Positions 8,712 through 18,235 of a stretch of DNA of 64,000 bases are shown here, one piece after another. This stretch comes from Rothia endophytica (GTDB lineage Bacteria > Actinomycetota > Actinomycetes > Actinomycetales > Micrococcaceae), in the NCBI RefSeq assembly GCF_928381505.1, contig NZ_CAKMSJ010000003.1, positions 186,001-250,000 on the forward strand, read 5' to 3'. The translations under genes and the position numbers were made by a program. Below the pieces are notes generated by a model. That model had not been told where the DNA came from, made no database searches, and worked only from the letters and a program-made list of their open reading frames with translations. Positions within the stretch are counted from its first letter, which is position 1; each line of letters opens with the position of its first letter.

Positions 8712-10016
8712 TTAGGATGCTACCGGGATGACCTCTAGGCCACCCATGTAGGGGCGAAGTGCCTCGGGGATGCGCACTGAGCCGTCTGCCTGCTGATGAG
8801 TCTCGAGAATCGCAACCAGCCAGCGGGTGGTTGCCAGGGTGCCGTTGAGCGTGGCCACCGAGCGGGTGCCACCCTTCTTGCTCTTACCCTCAGCAGTCAC
8901 GGTGTCAGCCTGGCGCTCACGTACGTTCAGGCGGCGTGCCTGGTAGGTGGTGCAGTTGGAGGTCGAGGTCAGCTCGCGGAAAGCGCCCTGGGTGGGAACC
9001 CATGCTTCGCAGTCAAACTTGCGGGCAGCGGATGAGCCCAGGTCGCCGGCGGCGGTGTCGATGACGCGGTAGGATAGCTCGCACTTAGCCAGCATTTCCT
9101 CTTCCCAGGCCAGCATCTTGGTGTGCATCTCTTCCGCCTCTTCAACGGGGCAGTAGACAAACATCTCTGCCTTGTTGAACTGGTGCACACGAATGATACC
9201 GCGGGTGTCCTTGCCAGCTGAGCCAGCTTCACGGCGGTAGCAGGAGGACCAGCCCAGGTACTTGAGGGGGCCGTTCTTAAAGTCAAGAATTTCATCGGCG
9301 TGGTAGCCAGCGAGCGCCACCTCAGAGGTACCCACCAGGTAGAGGTCATCGCGCTCTAGGCGGTAAATCTCATCGTCGTGCTCCACGTTGAAGCCGGTGC
9401 CGTTCATGGTTTCGGGGCGCACCAGGGTGGGGGTGGTCATCATGGTGAAACCGTTGGCGGTTGCCTGATCAAGTGCCATCCACATCAGAGCCTGCTCCAG
9501 GCGGGCTACATGGCCTTTGAGGAAGTAGAAGCGAGAACCTGATACCTTTGCGCCGCGCGCCATATCGATACCGTCCACCAGTTCACCGATTTCTAGGTGG
9601 TCACGGGGTTCGAAGCCTTCCGTTTTGAAGTTGCGGGGCTCACCTACAGTCTTGACGACGGTGTAGTCATCTTCACCGCCGGCAGGGATGCCGTCAATAA
9701 TCAGGTTAGCCACTGAGCTCACCAGGGTTTCCTGGCGTTCCTGGGCTGCTTCGCTAGCTGCCTTAGCCTCTGAAACCTTCTGTGAAAGCTCCTTTACCTC
9801 AGCCAGCAGTGCCTGCTTCTCTTCTTTATCTGCCTTGCCAATCTTCTTTGAGAAGACGTTCTGCTCGGCACGCAGGGCCTCAAATTCAGAGATTTTCTGG
9901 CGGCGAGTGGTGTCAGCTTCCAGAATCTGGTCGATGAGGGCTTCATCGGCGCCACGGGCACGCTGGGAGGCGCGGAAGACGTCGGGGTTTTCGCGGAGGA
10001 GGTTAATGTCGATCAT
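8712..10016 (-). CDS. serS: Seryl-tRNA synthetase
   Basis: A 434-residue class II aminoacyl-tRNA synthetase that charges tRNA-Ser in the cytoplasm. The N-terminus [18 protein letters not shown] begins a long helical region (about residues 30-100, charged and Ala/Glu/Lys rich), the antiparallel coiled-coil arm typical of SerRS. Class II motif 2 is visible near [20 protein letters not shown], and motif 3 near the C-terminus in [11 protein letters not shown]. Length is normal for bacterial SerRS. The gene is monocistronic, with a strong terminator downstream. Confidence 0.97.
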   Translation of the reverse strand: MIDINLLRENPDVFRASQRARGADEALIDQILEADTTRRQKISEFEALRAEQNVFSKKIGKADKEEKQALLAEVKELSQKVSEAKAASEAAQERQETLVSSVANLIIDGIPAGGEDDYTVVKTVGEPRNFKTEGFEPRDHLEIGELVDGIDMARGAKVSGSRFYFLKGHVARLEQALMWMALDQATANGFTMMTTPTLVRPETMNGTGFNVEHDDEIYRLERDDLYLVGTSEVALAGYHADEILDFKNGPLKYLGWSSCYRREAGSAGKDTRGIIRVHQFNKAEMFVYCPVEEAEEMHTKMLAWEEEMLAKCELSYRVIDTAAGDLGSSAARKFDCEAWVPTQGAFRELTSTSNCTTYQARRLNVRERQADTVTAEGKSKKGGTRSVATLNGTLATTRWLVAILETHQQADGSVRIPEALRPYMGGLEVIPVAS

Positions 10017-10135
10017 GCTCTTAAATTTACCGCAGTTTTAGGGTAGCGCTGGTTTTAAACGGGGCGAGCGCCGTCAAGAAGACGCCCGTAGCGTACTGCA
10101 CTCCACAAGTAACATCTTTTCAGTATGCTGAACAT

Positions 10136-11299
10136 ATGGTTTCCCGTTCAACAATTCTTGTGGCTTCAGTAACTGGTGCTGGGGTGGCCGCCGCGGCGTC
10201 CGCTCTCTTGATACGCTGGGCAAGACTGGCCCGCCCGGATCTCTTCCCGGTCTACCGCCCCCTCCACCGCATGATTGAACCGGGTGAACCGCGGCAGGTA
10301 GCGGTGATATATAACCCCACTAAAACCCGGGCGGAGGCAGCGGTACGCATGATTACCGCCGAGCTGGGTTTCGCTAATTGGCCGCGCGCTTTCTTCTATG
10401 AAACCACCCTTGAGGATCCCGGCACAGGCCTCGCTCAGCAAGCGGTCAAAGACGGCGCCGACATCGTGATTGCTGTGGGCGGCGATGGCACCGTGCGCGC
10501 CGTAGCCAACGGGCTAGCTGGTACGGACGCCCGGTTGGGTCTGGTGCCCCTGGGCACCGGCAATCTGCTGGCACGTAACCTTGAGCTTGATATCTCTGAC
10601 CTCAACGGCTGCATTAACGTAGCTCTGCACGGCACCAGCCAGGCCATCGATATGATTCATCTCGAACTAACCGGGCACGGTAAGGAGCTCGACCCCATCG
10701 ACTACCTTGTCATGGGTGGCGCGGGATTCGACGCCCAAATTATGACCGACACCCGCGAGGATTTAAAGGCAAAAATCGGCTGGTTAGCCTACGTAGGTGC
10801 CAGCTTCAAACATGTCTTTACCCGCCGCCGCCCCGCACTGATTTCTGTGGACGGCGGAGCCCCCTTTACCCGTAAAATCCGCACCGTCCTGATTGCCAAC
10901 TGCGGCAAGATCCAGGGTGGTCTGAATCTGGCCTCGGTTGCTGAAGCCTCAGACGGGCATCTTGAGGTCATTGTGCTGACCCCGCGTAACGTGGTCAGCT
11001 GGCTACGCCTAGCTGGGCAGTACATCACCCGCCGCCCCCATACCCGCTTCCCCGTCGTAGAGCACTTCGTGGGCACAAGCGTGACAGTAGACTTCCCCCG
11101 CCACCCCCTACCCGTCGAGGTGGACGGAGATGTGCTGGGCGAAGTTGACTCGATGACAGCCACGGTGGTTCCCGGCGCCGTTAACGTTAATGTTTACCCC
11201 GAAGAGCTTGAGATCCGCACCCTCTCTGACTTGGTCGAAGCGCGCGAAGACCTGGTGGAACAACAGGTGCGCTGGTGGCAGAGGCTATTGCGGCTCTAA
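10136..11299 (+). CDS. Diacylglycerol kinase-family lipid kinase
   Basis: The 387-residue protein carries the DAGK catalytic domain with the nucleotide-binding GGDGTVRAVANGL and the PLGTGNLLARN motif. A hydrophobic N-terminal segment (about residues 7-27) may anchor it in the membrane. Family members phosphorylate diacylglycerol or related lipids such as sphingosine; the lipid cannot be deduced. Start ATG 10136 lies 6 bases after TATGCT (10124-10129) without a Shine-Dalgarno, so the mRNA is probably leaderless. The adjacent serS is divergent. Confidence 0.9.
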   Translation: MVSRSTILVASVTGAGVAAAASALLIRWARLARPDLFPVYRPLHRMIEPGEPRQVAVIYNPTKTRAEAAVRMITAELGFANWPRAFFYETTLEDPGTGLAQQAVKDGADIVIAVGGDGTVRAVANGLAGTDARLGLVPLGTGNLLARNLELDISDLNGCINVALHGTSQAIDMIHLELTGHGKELDPIDYLVMGGAGFDAQIMTDTREDLKAKIGWLAYVGASFKHVFTRRRPALISVDGGAPFTRKIRTVLIANCGKIQGGLNLASVAEASDGHLEVIVLTPRNVVSWLRLAGQYITRRPHTRFPVVEHFVGTSVTVDFPRHPLPVEVDGDVLGEVDSMTATVVPGAVNVNVYPEELEIRTLSDLVEAREDLVEQQVRWWQRLLRL

Positions 11300-11315
11300 C
11301 GGCACCCATTGAACC

Positions 11316-12269
11316 TTAGATATTGTGCTTGAGGCCCTCAGGGCGGCCACCTACAAAGAGGGCCTCAACCCAATCGCGGGCGGCGTCAAAGGCATCCTCG
11401 CAGTGGAGGGTTTCCACAGCGGTGACACGCTGATCAGCGCGGGGGTAAGAGCCCAAATACTGCACCCCCGGTGAGACCCGGTGGATGCCGCGCAGGGCGT
11501 CCCGCACACGAGCATCATACAGGTGCCCATCAATATCGATGGAGAAAAAGTAGGAGCCCAAGAACTCGCCGGTGGGGCGCGATTCAATGCGGGAGAGGTT
11601 GATCCCGCGAGTAGAGAACTGTTCGAGCAGGTCAAGCAAAGCGCCGGGGCGATCTTGCGGCAGCGGAATCACCAGGGTGGTTTTGTCAGCTCCTGTGGGA
11701 GCAGGCGCAGGTTTGTTGCGGGCAACCAGCACAAAGCGGGTGACCGCGTTCTTGTTATCACCGATATTGTGTGCCAGTACCTCAAGTTCAGGGTGTTGCT
11801 GAGCTACCGTAGGCGAGCAGACAGCGGCCTGGTAGCCGGGGTTCTCGTGCAACAGCCCCAGTGCAGCAGCGGCTGTGGACGATCCCGGCACGTAATCCAC
11901 GCCCGGCAGGTTAGCTGCCGTCCAGGCACGCACCTGCGCCCAGGCGTGGGTGTGGGTTGAAACGGTTCTAATATCTTCAAGGCTCACACCGGGGCGGGCT
12001 ACCAACACGAAGGTGATGGGTACCAAAACCTCACGGATAATTCGTAGGTCAGCACCCCCTGCAGCGATAGCATCCAGGGTTGCAGTCACCCCACCTTCCA
12101 CCGAGTTCTCGATGGGCACCATGGCGGCGTCTGCGTCCCCGTTGCGTAGTCGCTCCAGTGCATCAGGGACGCTGGTAGCGGGCACACGGGCAGCATCCAG
12201 TGCGCCGGGTACGGTCAGCAGGGCTGCTTCGGTGAAGGTGCCGCTGGGGCCTAGGTAGGTGTAACGCAT
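11316..12269 (-). CDS. pheA: Prephenate dehydratase
   Basis: Converts prephenate to phenylpyruvate in phenylalanine synthesis. Residues from MRYTYLGPSGTFTEAAL onward form the two-lobed catalytic domain; the VPIENSVEGGV segment is conserved in the family. The C-terminal ACT domain (about residues 200-280) includes GALLDLLEQF and the ESRP motif that binds phenylalanine for feedback inhibition. No chorismate mutase domain is fused. I start at ATG 12269 (317 aa), 8 bases after TAGACT (12278-12283), probably leaderless; the 27-codon extension upstream overlaps that promoter. Confidence 0.95.
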   Translation of the reverse strand: MRYTYLGPSGTFTEAALLTVPGALDAARVPATSVPDALERLRNGDADAAMVPIENSVEGGVTATLDAIAAGGADLRIIREVLVPITFVLVARPGVSLEDIRTVSTHTHAWAQVRAWTAANLPGVDYVPGSSTAAAALGLLHENPGYQAAVCSPTVAQQHPELEVLAHNIGDNKNAVTRFVLVARNKPAPAPTGADKTTLVIPLPQDRPGALLDLLEQFSTRGINLSRIESRPTGEFLGSYFFSIDIDGHLYDARVRDALRGIHRVSPGVQYLGSYPRADQRVTAVETLHCEDAFDAARDWVEALFVGGRPEGLKHNI

Positions 12270-12367
12270 GGTTAACCAGTCTAGTGCGCCCCTTGGCCCT
12301 AACCTAGTGGGTGCGGGGCAGCGTCCGGCAGGTGAGAGGGACGGCGGCACGGTGCACCAAAAAAATT

Positions 12368-13588
12368 TTATCGCTGAGAGGTGTTCTGGGCCTGCTGGTA
12401 GTAGGCCGTGGCAGGTTGCGCTGGCAAGGGTGATTGCTGGGAGGGGTGGCCTGACCGGTCACGTGAAGGTGTGAGGCAAAGTAGCAGCGGTATGAAGCCC
12501 AGCCACCAGAATCCCAGGATAGGACCAATCCCCATCATGCTAGTGACAGGGAGCATGAGGACATCCAGCAGAATCCCTACGAAGCAGAGCGCCCACCAGG
12601 GCGAGAAACCGGCATCGCGCAGGCGTCGCAGTTGAAGCCCGAGGCTCAGACTGATTCCAATGATGTAGCTCAGCATGGATGCCACCCACGCTAAGATAAT
12701 GCCCGCCAGGCCCATCATGACTTCCCCAAAGCCGTGCATTTTGTCACCGGGTTGCCCTGTCTCTGGAGCTATCCACAGCATGAAGAGGAAGATGGTAGCG
12801 CATACCAAGGCGGTGGTAGCGGCCCAGAAGGCAAAGACCCACCAGTATTCGCTGCGCGAGGCTTTGCCCTTGTAGAGGGTCATGTATGAAAAGAGGTTGC
12901 TCAGGGCGGTGCCGAGGCCAACACGGGGGCGGGGCAGACCGTCAGTGGGGTGCTGGGATACAGGGGGCGGCGCCGTGTGTGAACCATTGACCGGGTGGCC
13001 GGCGGCTAGCTGGCGATGGTTTGGCGCGAAAGGTTCACCCGGTGTTGTTTCGGCGGTCATCGGTGCCGACGGCAGGAGCGTGAGCCCCATCAGCGCAAGG
13101 ATAGGTAAGACAGGAAGAAGTGTGCCGGTAGTCCAGAAGCCCAGCCATTGCAGCAGTAGTCCCAGGGGCGCTGCGAGGAGTAGCCATGCCAGCTGAGGAG
13201 TGAACCCAACGTCGCGCAGGCGCCGAGCAGCCAGTGAAGCGAGGAGCGCGGGGAGAAGTAGGTGCACCAGGATTTGGACGCCGAAGTAGATCAGAATAAT
13301 GCCAAGGCCAACGAGGCTGAAAGTTTGGCCGTGGTAGCGGTAACCGGCGGTGAGACGGTCGAGGAAGAACTGTAGCACCAGGAGGACTGGCAGACAGAGC
13401 AAGACCAGGCTGCCTACTGCCCAGGCTTCACTGCGTGATGCTCTGCCGCGGAAGGTTGTGAGGTAGGTGAAGAAGTTGCCCCAGGCATGGGCCAGACTTG
13501 CGGCGGGGCGGGGGTGTGGGTCTTGCGGGTGGTGGGTATCGCGCCGCGAGATGCGTCTACGCACGGGTGCGACTTCTGGGGCTGACAT
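12368..13588 (-). CDS. Tandem DUF805 membrane protein
   Basis: A 406-residue protein with two DUF805 domains. Each begins with the family signature: FFTYLTTFRGRASRSEAW (about residues 38-55) and LFSYMTLYKGKASRSEYWW (about residues 235-255). Each is followed by three to four hydrophobic segments and an LRRLRDxGFxPxxA segment. DUF805 proteins are integral membrane proteins of unknown function; single-domain versions are usual, so this is an internal duplication. ATG 13588 has AGGGAG upstream. The linker between the domains is Pro/His rich and probably cytoplasmic. Confidence 0.85.
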   Translation of the reverse strand: MSAPEVAPVRRRISRRDTHHPQDPHPRPAASLAHAWGNFFTYLTTFRGRASRSEAWAVGSLVLLCLPVLLVLQFFLDRLTAGYRYHGQTFSLVGLGIILIYFGVQILVHLLLPALLASLAARRLRDVGFTPQLAWLLLAAPLGLLLQWLGFWTTGTLLPVLPILALMGLTLLPSAPMTAETTPGEPFAPNHRQLAAGHPVNGSHTAPPPVSQHPTDGLPRPRVGLGTALSNLFSYMTLYKGKASRSEYWWVFAFWAATTALVCATIFLFMLWIAPETGQPGDKMHGFGEVMMGLAGIILAWVASMLSYIIGISLSLGLQLRRLRDAGFSPWWALCFVGILLDVLMLPVTSMMGIGPILGFWWLGFIPLLLCLTPSRDRSGHPSQQSPLPAQPATAYYQQAQNTSQR

Positions 13589-13768
13589 GGTTTCTCCCTT
13601 GTTCGTTTCTGCTTGTAATAGCTATTGCTACCACTGGAAATGTGACATGACAAGGGTGTTTTATTGGGCTTTCTGCTCAGGACGCCGGGGCGAGCGAGCA
13701 CGCTGAAGGTGGGGTAGCAGAAAGCTCCCCTGTAGTTACAGCCTGAAAGAGACAGTTACGCCAGCTGG

Positions 13769-14734
13769 CTAACGGTCAGCACCGGGACAACCCCAAGCAC
13801 CCCCATCAACCGAACAATCACCAGCCACCAAACCCACCTGCGTCCGCCACACCCGCACCAACTGACCCTCACTCACAGCCACACCCGTCCCATCAATCAC
13901 CTGCCAAGGACCACCAGCAACACTAAACTCACCCCGATAAAAAGTAGTCACCGAATAAGTAAAATCACCCGGCTGCACATACTTATGACTAGTAGGAGTA
14001 GGCTCATCCCACACCTCTTCACCCAACTGATAACCCGCATTAACCGTACTTAGCGACTCCCCATCACCATAGTCAAAACGATAAGAAACCGGGGTGGCAC
14101 GCACCTGCACCGGCACCCCACCCATCTCAATATCAAAAGTCTGCTCCTGCGGACTAGCCCAGAAATTAGTGTTGTAATTCTTCAAGGTATGCGGGGCACG
14201 CTCCTGATGAGCAGCAGAAGGCAAAATACCTAGGTTTTGGAAGTCCTCTGCTGTAACAACGATAGGGGCTGGCGCCTCGATGACCTCGCCGTCTGGCAGG
14301 GTGTATTCAACAGGGGCTGGGTCTTGGCCTTCTGGTGTTTTGGGGGTGCAGAGGTAGGTTTGACCGGTTCGTTGGTCGGTGCGTACTCCCGGGGCGTCTG
14401 GTGGGGAGAGGACGAGGTTTCTGGAGGCGTCGGGGCTACTGCAGGGGACGTTCGGGGCAGAGGTTCTTTTAACAGGCGCAATGGCAGTTGGCTGCGCCTC
14501 TAACTGAGGGGGCACGGGCTGAGTAACGGCACCACCCCCACCATTACCTTTCCTACCCCTTTCGCCTGGCTGTGTATCAAAGCTCGGCGGAGCCCCACTA
14601 CAAATCATGTTTAGCCGATCCCGATCAGCATTTCCCCCAAATTTCGTGCATGAGTTATTGGCATATGCATCAGTGCCGGAAGAAAGGGTCAACGCCAACA
14701 CCATGGCAGAGACAAACGGGAAGAAGCGTTTCAT
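13769..14734 (-). CDS. Secreted protein with PKD-like domain, mosaic composition
   Basis: Residues 1-25 form a Sec signal peptide (MKRFFPFVSAMVLALTLSSG, cleavage near AYA-NN). The middle is Pro/Thr/Gln rich and disordered. The C-terminal part (about residues 205-280) has FDYGDGES and, later, SHKYVQPGDFTYSVTTFYRGEF, the DGxS and Y-x-xPGxYxV pattern of PKD-like beta-sandwich domains, suggesting an exposed adhesion or scaffold role. ATG 14734 overlaps the stop of the upstream lipoprotein gene by 4 bases, so translation is coupled. Codon endings change abruptly near 14225 from C/A (N-terminal half) to G/T (C-terminal half), unlike neighbouring genes. Function unknown. Confidence 0.75.
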   Translation of the reverse strand: MKRFFPFVSAMVLALTLSSGTDAYANNSCTKFGGNADRDRLNMICSGAPPSFDTQPGERGRKGNGGGGAVTQPVPPQLEAQPTAIAPVKRTSAPNVPCSSPDASRNLVLSPPDAPGVRTDQRTGQTYLCTPKTPEGQDPAPVEYTLPDGEVIEAPAPIVVTAEDFQNLGILPSAAHQERAPHTLKNYNTNFWASPQEQTFDIEMGGVPVQVRATPVSYRFDYGDGESLSTVNAGYQLGEEVWDEPTPTSHKYVQPGDFTYSVTTFYRGEFSVAGGPWQVIDGTGVAVSEGQLVRVWRTQVGLVAGDCSVDGGAWGCPGADR

Positions 14735-15435
14735 TGATCAGCTCCGACTAGTTCAATCCCATTCATTACCCACTTGTTGTCTTTATATTCAACTTCGAAG
14801 TATATTCCTTCAGTTTCACTGGCAGAGTTATCTACAAAACTCATTTCGCCATCATGGTAGGTGTAGCTATCCTGGACAATGAGATTTCCGCCCCAGGTGT
14901 AGGTACCATTACCTTGGTTAACAAATAATCCATCACCCAAAACTACGGATCGGAGACCTCCTGCCTTCCAACCTCCGTGACTATATAGATTTTCAGTCCA
15001 AGCGAAATACTCAATATCTGCCTCATGAGCTTCGCTGACTAGAGGAAGCGCATAAGTAAAGTCGCCAGTTTGTGTTCCATAATTGACCGATTCAGCCCAG
15101 TAACCCAAAAACTTCTCAAGCCCTTCGTCAGACTCAACATTCATCCCCTCAGGCTCAACCGGACGAGGCACATTCTGAGCAGGGCCCTGCTCATCAGCAG
15201 CCCGATACTCCCCCTCAGGCGCCTTAGACCCACCAGAAAAGTGCTCAGTTGCCTCAGCTGTAGCACCCCCTGAAGAACCACCACCGGCGGCATTAGAAGC
15301 CGAAGAAACAGCAGATGAAGAACTATCGCTAGGCTCCGGAATACTCCCCGTCGACTTCTCCCCACAGCCACTCAAGACCAGGGCACCAAGGGCAGCCAGA
15401 GTAAGGGTTTGAGTCAAGTAGCGAAGTGCATGCAT
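14731..15435 (-). CDS. DUF6318-like lipoprotein
   Basis: The 234-residue protein has a lipoprotein signal with lipobox LSGC (Cys near residue 24), a low-complexity Ser/Ala/Gly linker (about residues 35-65), and a C-terminal alpha+beta domain containing FLGYWAESVNYGTQTGDF. This matches DUF6318 proteins of Micrococcaceae, which are of unknown function. It is therefore membrane-anchored and faces outward. Its stop overlaps the start of the PKD-like secreted protein (ATGA), so the pair is likely made together and may interact. Family naming is from memory and moderately sure. Confidence 0.75.
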   Translation of the reverse strand: MHALRYLTQTLTLAALGALVLSGCGEKSTGSIPEPSDSSSSAVSSASNAAGGGSSGGATAEATEHFSGGSKAPEGEYRAADEQGPAQNVPRPVEPEGMNVESDEGLEKFLGYWAESVNYGTQTGDFTYALPLVSEAHEADIEYFAWTENLYSHGGWKAGGLRSVVLGDGLFVNQGNGTYTWGGNLIVQDSYTYHDGEMSFVDNSASETEGIYFEVEYKDNKWVMNGIELVGADQ

Positions 15436-15674
15436 GAGGGTAGCTCCAAAAGAATCGTGCTGTGACGTGAGTCAATGCTTGTTTCATTTTTCTACCACTG
15501 GACTTGTGCCAAGGCAAGCCCGCGCCAACCACCAGCCCTATGCGCCCCCTTTGTGACCGGTTATTACGCATTTTCGCTTGCCACTTGAGATATCTATGTC
15601 CCCTGCGTCTCTATTCGAAAACTGTGCCTGGCGTCCACGCGCAGCCTGATAAAGGGTGCCACCGTTGGAGAGCT
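15436..15674. other. Intergenic region upstream of the lipoprotein gene
   Basis: No gene is seen here. It should hold the promoter of the minus-strand lipoprotein operon but no convincing -35/-10 pair stands out. A GGCGTCC heptamer lies at 15630. The hairpin repeat described next begins at 15675. Open frames crossing this stretch have no ribosome binding site. Confidence 0.5.
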
Positions 15675-15815
15675 TTATTCATAAGGGTAGGTGAAGCAGG
15701 CTCACAGCCAAGCTGCTGGCTCGGCGGCTGGCGTGAATCGCCTTGTGAGCGGAGTCAACCAGGCGAGAGGGTGGCAGCAAGCGCGGGCCTGCGGGACCCC
15801 TTATGAATAACCCTC
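15675..15815 (+). repeat. Hairpin-ended interspersed repeat, copy A (left flank of restriction-modification island)
   Basis: The element is bounded by a perfect 13-base terminal inverted repeat, TTATTCATAAGGG (15675-15687) and CCCTTATGAATAA (15798-15810); CCCTC follows to 15815. The conserved core runs 15726-15772 and contains GGCTGGCGTGAATCG, TGTGAGCG and GCGAGAGGGT. Copy D at 18236-18381 is the same element on the other strand, with very similar core and arms. The 105 bases between this copy and the methyltransferase stop hold nothing recognisable. Confidence 0.8.
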
Positions 15816-15920
15816 GGAGTTCCGGCATGGTTTATAGAGTTGTGTGGTGGTCTAAATTTTGGGAAGCACCACAGACCTAAAGCCAGTACATATCAGTCTG
15901 AGCTTTCAACCACCTATCCG

Positions 15921-17174
15921 TTAATTCTTCAGTATTTCTTTGTGTTCAAGAAAGAATCGAATGATAGGTCGACTAATTTTTTCAGCCAACAACACAGGGA
16001 CCGCATTACCAATCTGCTTGTACTGCTCATTCAAGCGGTTGTTCTTAGTAGTATGAAGCTTGCCACCATCAGAAAACTCATACCAGTCGGGGAAGGTCTG
16101 AACTCGGGCACATTCTCTAACAGACATGCGGCGGTTCTCGCTACCCTGGAACTTCCACTCATTCTTACCGAGCTTGACCATAGGCTTACCGCCTGGCCAC
16201 TGAGGTGCTTGACGACCCGAAGCTTGGATAGTGAATGACTGCTCATCCCATGATTTCTTGCGGTTGCGAGACATGTACATCGAGCTATAGCTGGTGTCGA
16301 AGACTTCCTCATCGTGACCAACAGGTAGACCTTCGAAAGCCTCCCTTAGTGTAACCCAGGGATATTCTTTACCAGGTCCGTGAGTAGGTTCAGGGAGTTC
16401 GTATTGAAAACCGTATTTCTCAGCAATATCGTTACGAACACCAATGATGAAGACCCGCTCGCGAAATTGGGGTACACCGTAATCACGTGAATTCACAAGG
16501 TGAGCACTTACCTGGTAGCCAGCCGCGCCAAAATCTTCACTAATCTGTTTGAGTGCCTGACCTCCTGCCATCGTCATAAGACCTTTGACATTCTCCGCAA
16601 TAAAGAAAGAGGGTTTGGACTGCATGAGAGCACGTATATAGTGGATGTAGAGGAAATTCCTAGGGTCATCTAACAGACGAGGACCTGCAGCGCTGAAACC
16701 TGGGCAAGGAAAACCGCCCAGTATAAGGTCACTGTCTGGAAAAGATATAACCTGACGAATATCGCGAGAGTCCTTTACAACTCCTCCCCCAATGTTAGAT
16801 AGATAGGTTTCGTTCGAAGAAGCAAAAAGGTCATTGGAATATACGTAATGCACTTTACCTGAGAGTTTCTCAAATTTTGCGCGGTTTGCTAAACCTGCTA
16901 AGGAAATATCTTCACCATATTCAACCGTGGCAGCGGAAAGCTTGACGCCTAGGTCAAGCCCTCCTGCTCCACTGAAGAGTGAAGCTATATTTATACAACC
17001 GCTCAGATATGACAAACGAGAGTGGAGAAACTCCTCAAATTGATGTGCAACAGGAGTTGAGTTCTCTTCAACAATAAGCTCCTCCTCCTGGATCTTGGCA
17101 TCGAAAACTTGCTGAACTTCTTCAGGGGGATAGGTCAGAGAAGACCTAAAAGTAGGTGAGGCTTTACTGAGCAT
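15921..17174 (-). CDS. DNA (cytosine-5)-methyltransferase, probable GGCC specificity
   Basis: All main C5-methyltransferase motifs are present: motif I SLFSGAGGLDLG (65-76), the catalytic PC loop GGFPCPGF with Cys157, ENV (194-196), and the motif VIII-like YGVPQFRERVFIIG. The C-terminal QIGNAVPV closes the SAM fold. A 55-residue N-terminal extension precedes motif I. The neighbouring divergent gene is an NgoPII-like nuclease, so this enzyme probably methylates GGCC to protect the host; the target is inferred from the partner. Codon use is AT-richer than the neighbours. No controller gene is seen. Start ATG 17174; 129 bases separate it from the nuclease start. Confidence 0.92.
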   Translation of the reverse strand: MLSKASPTFRSSLTYPPEEVQQVFDAKIQEEELIVEENSTPVAHQFEEFLHSRLSYLSGCINIASLFSGAGGLDLGVKLSAATVEYGEDISLAGLANRAKFEKLSGKVHYVYSNDLFASSNETYLSNIGGGVVKDSRDIRQVISFPDSDLILGGFPCPGFSAAGPRLLDDPRNFLYIHYIRALMQSKPSFFIAENVKGLMTMAGGQALKQISEDFGAAGYQVSAHLVNSRDYGVPQFRERVFIIGVRNDIAEKYGFQYELPEPTHGPGKEYPWVTLREAFEGLPVGHDEEVFDTSYSSMYMSRNRKKSWDEQSFTIQASGRQAPQWPGGKPMVKLGKNEWKFQGSENRRMSVRECARVQTFPDWYEFSDGGKLHTTKNNRLNEQYKQIGNAVPVLLAEKISRPIIRFFLEHKEILKN

Positions 17175-17303
17175 CGTAAGTTTCCTAATCCCATAGGCCG
17201 AACATATATTCTAATATCTTATCAAATTTGCTCACTGAAGGCCAACAGGGGAAGTGTGAGATAATGCGTTTGGTGGTATGTATGGTCAAGAAAGAGGGAG
17301 TCT

Positions 17304-18224
17304 ATGCAACCGGCAAGTGACATCATTATTGCGCTTCATAACATTATGGATCGGAACTCAACTATTCTGGCACCAATTTTTCGGTCTGACGGTTCTGCCA
17401 ACGCAGCCGGGGATAGCTTGGAGTACTTCGTTAAGGATATGTTTAGCCCTGGTAATAGAGCTGCTCAACACGGCAATGAACAAGCCAAAGAGCAGGCTTA
17501 CTCAGAATATTTATCTTGGACAGGAAATAGTTCTAACTTCCCTGACTTTATCGTCAAAGGTGGGGTGGGCGTTGAACCGAAAAAAATTCAGAGTGCCAGT
17601 TTTTCGAACCTCTCGCTTAACAGCTCGTATCCTAAGGGGTATATAACGCCCCAAACCCAAAACATGCCTGCGGCGAGTAGCATTCGGGAGCCGGAGCCAT
17701 GGACCAGGAAGGAAGTTGTATACGCAGTAGGTAACCTCCCGAAGGGACAGGAAGTTGCTAATAAACTCAAGTATCTCTGGCTAGTTTACGGAAATACATT
17801 TATTGCTGATGACGTTATTTACCAGTCTGCAATCCAAGATATACGTGAGGCACTATCAAACCTGCGCGGCAACATGATGGCTGATTCTAAAGAGTTAGGT
17901 CGTGTATACGGCATTGATCCACTCGAAAACACGAACCTTCGCGTGCGGGGCATGTACGAACTAAAACACCCCGCAATTGCCTTCAAAGATGTTTTGGACG
18001 ATCTTGACTTATCATTCCCTGAAAATTCAACTGAGATATATACGGTGATTCTCAAGTCTAATTATGAGGAGTTGGGTGAAGTGGTTGACTTAAATGATAA
18101 TGCACATAGTCTAGAAAAGTTTATGGATGCTGGACGTCTTACCCGCTATGCGGTGGACCTTTCCGACCCAAACGATACGCTGAAAACAGTGGAAGCATAT
18201 ATTTTCGTTGGGTATACAGATTAG
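17304..18224 (+). CDS. NgoPII-family type II restriction endonuclease
   Basis: The 306-residue protein resembles NgoPII (recognises GGCC) as I remember it: ALNSSYPK there and SLNSSYPK here (104-111), ELGRVxxxDPLxxTNLRVRGM, and a shared AVGNLP/LKYLWLVYG region. The PD-(D/E)xK site is readable as Pro80-Asp81 ... Glu91-Pro92-Lys93. ATG 17304 has an upstream GAGGGAG. It is divergent from the methyltransferase, and the region is AT-rich compared with its surroundings, as expected for a horizontally moved type II system. GGCC cleavage is an inference. Confidence 0.85.
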   Translation: MQPASDIIIALHNIMDRNSTILAPIFRSDGSANAAGDSLEYFVKDMFSPGNRAAQHGNEQAKEQAYSEYLSWTGNSSNFPDFIVKGGVGVEPKKIQSASFSNLSLNSSYPKGYITPQTQNMPAASSIREPEPWTRKEVVYAVGNLPKGQEVANKLKYLWLVYGNTFIADDVIYQSAIQDIREALSNLRGNMMADSKELGRVYGIDPLENTNLRVRGMYELKHPAIAFKDVLDDLDLSFPENSTEIYTVILKSNYEELGEVVDLNDNAHSLEKFMDAGRLTRYAVDLSDPNDTLKTVEAYIFVGYTD

Positions 18225-18235
18225 TAAAAATTGAG

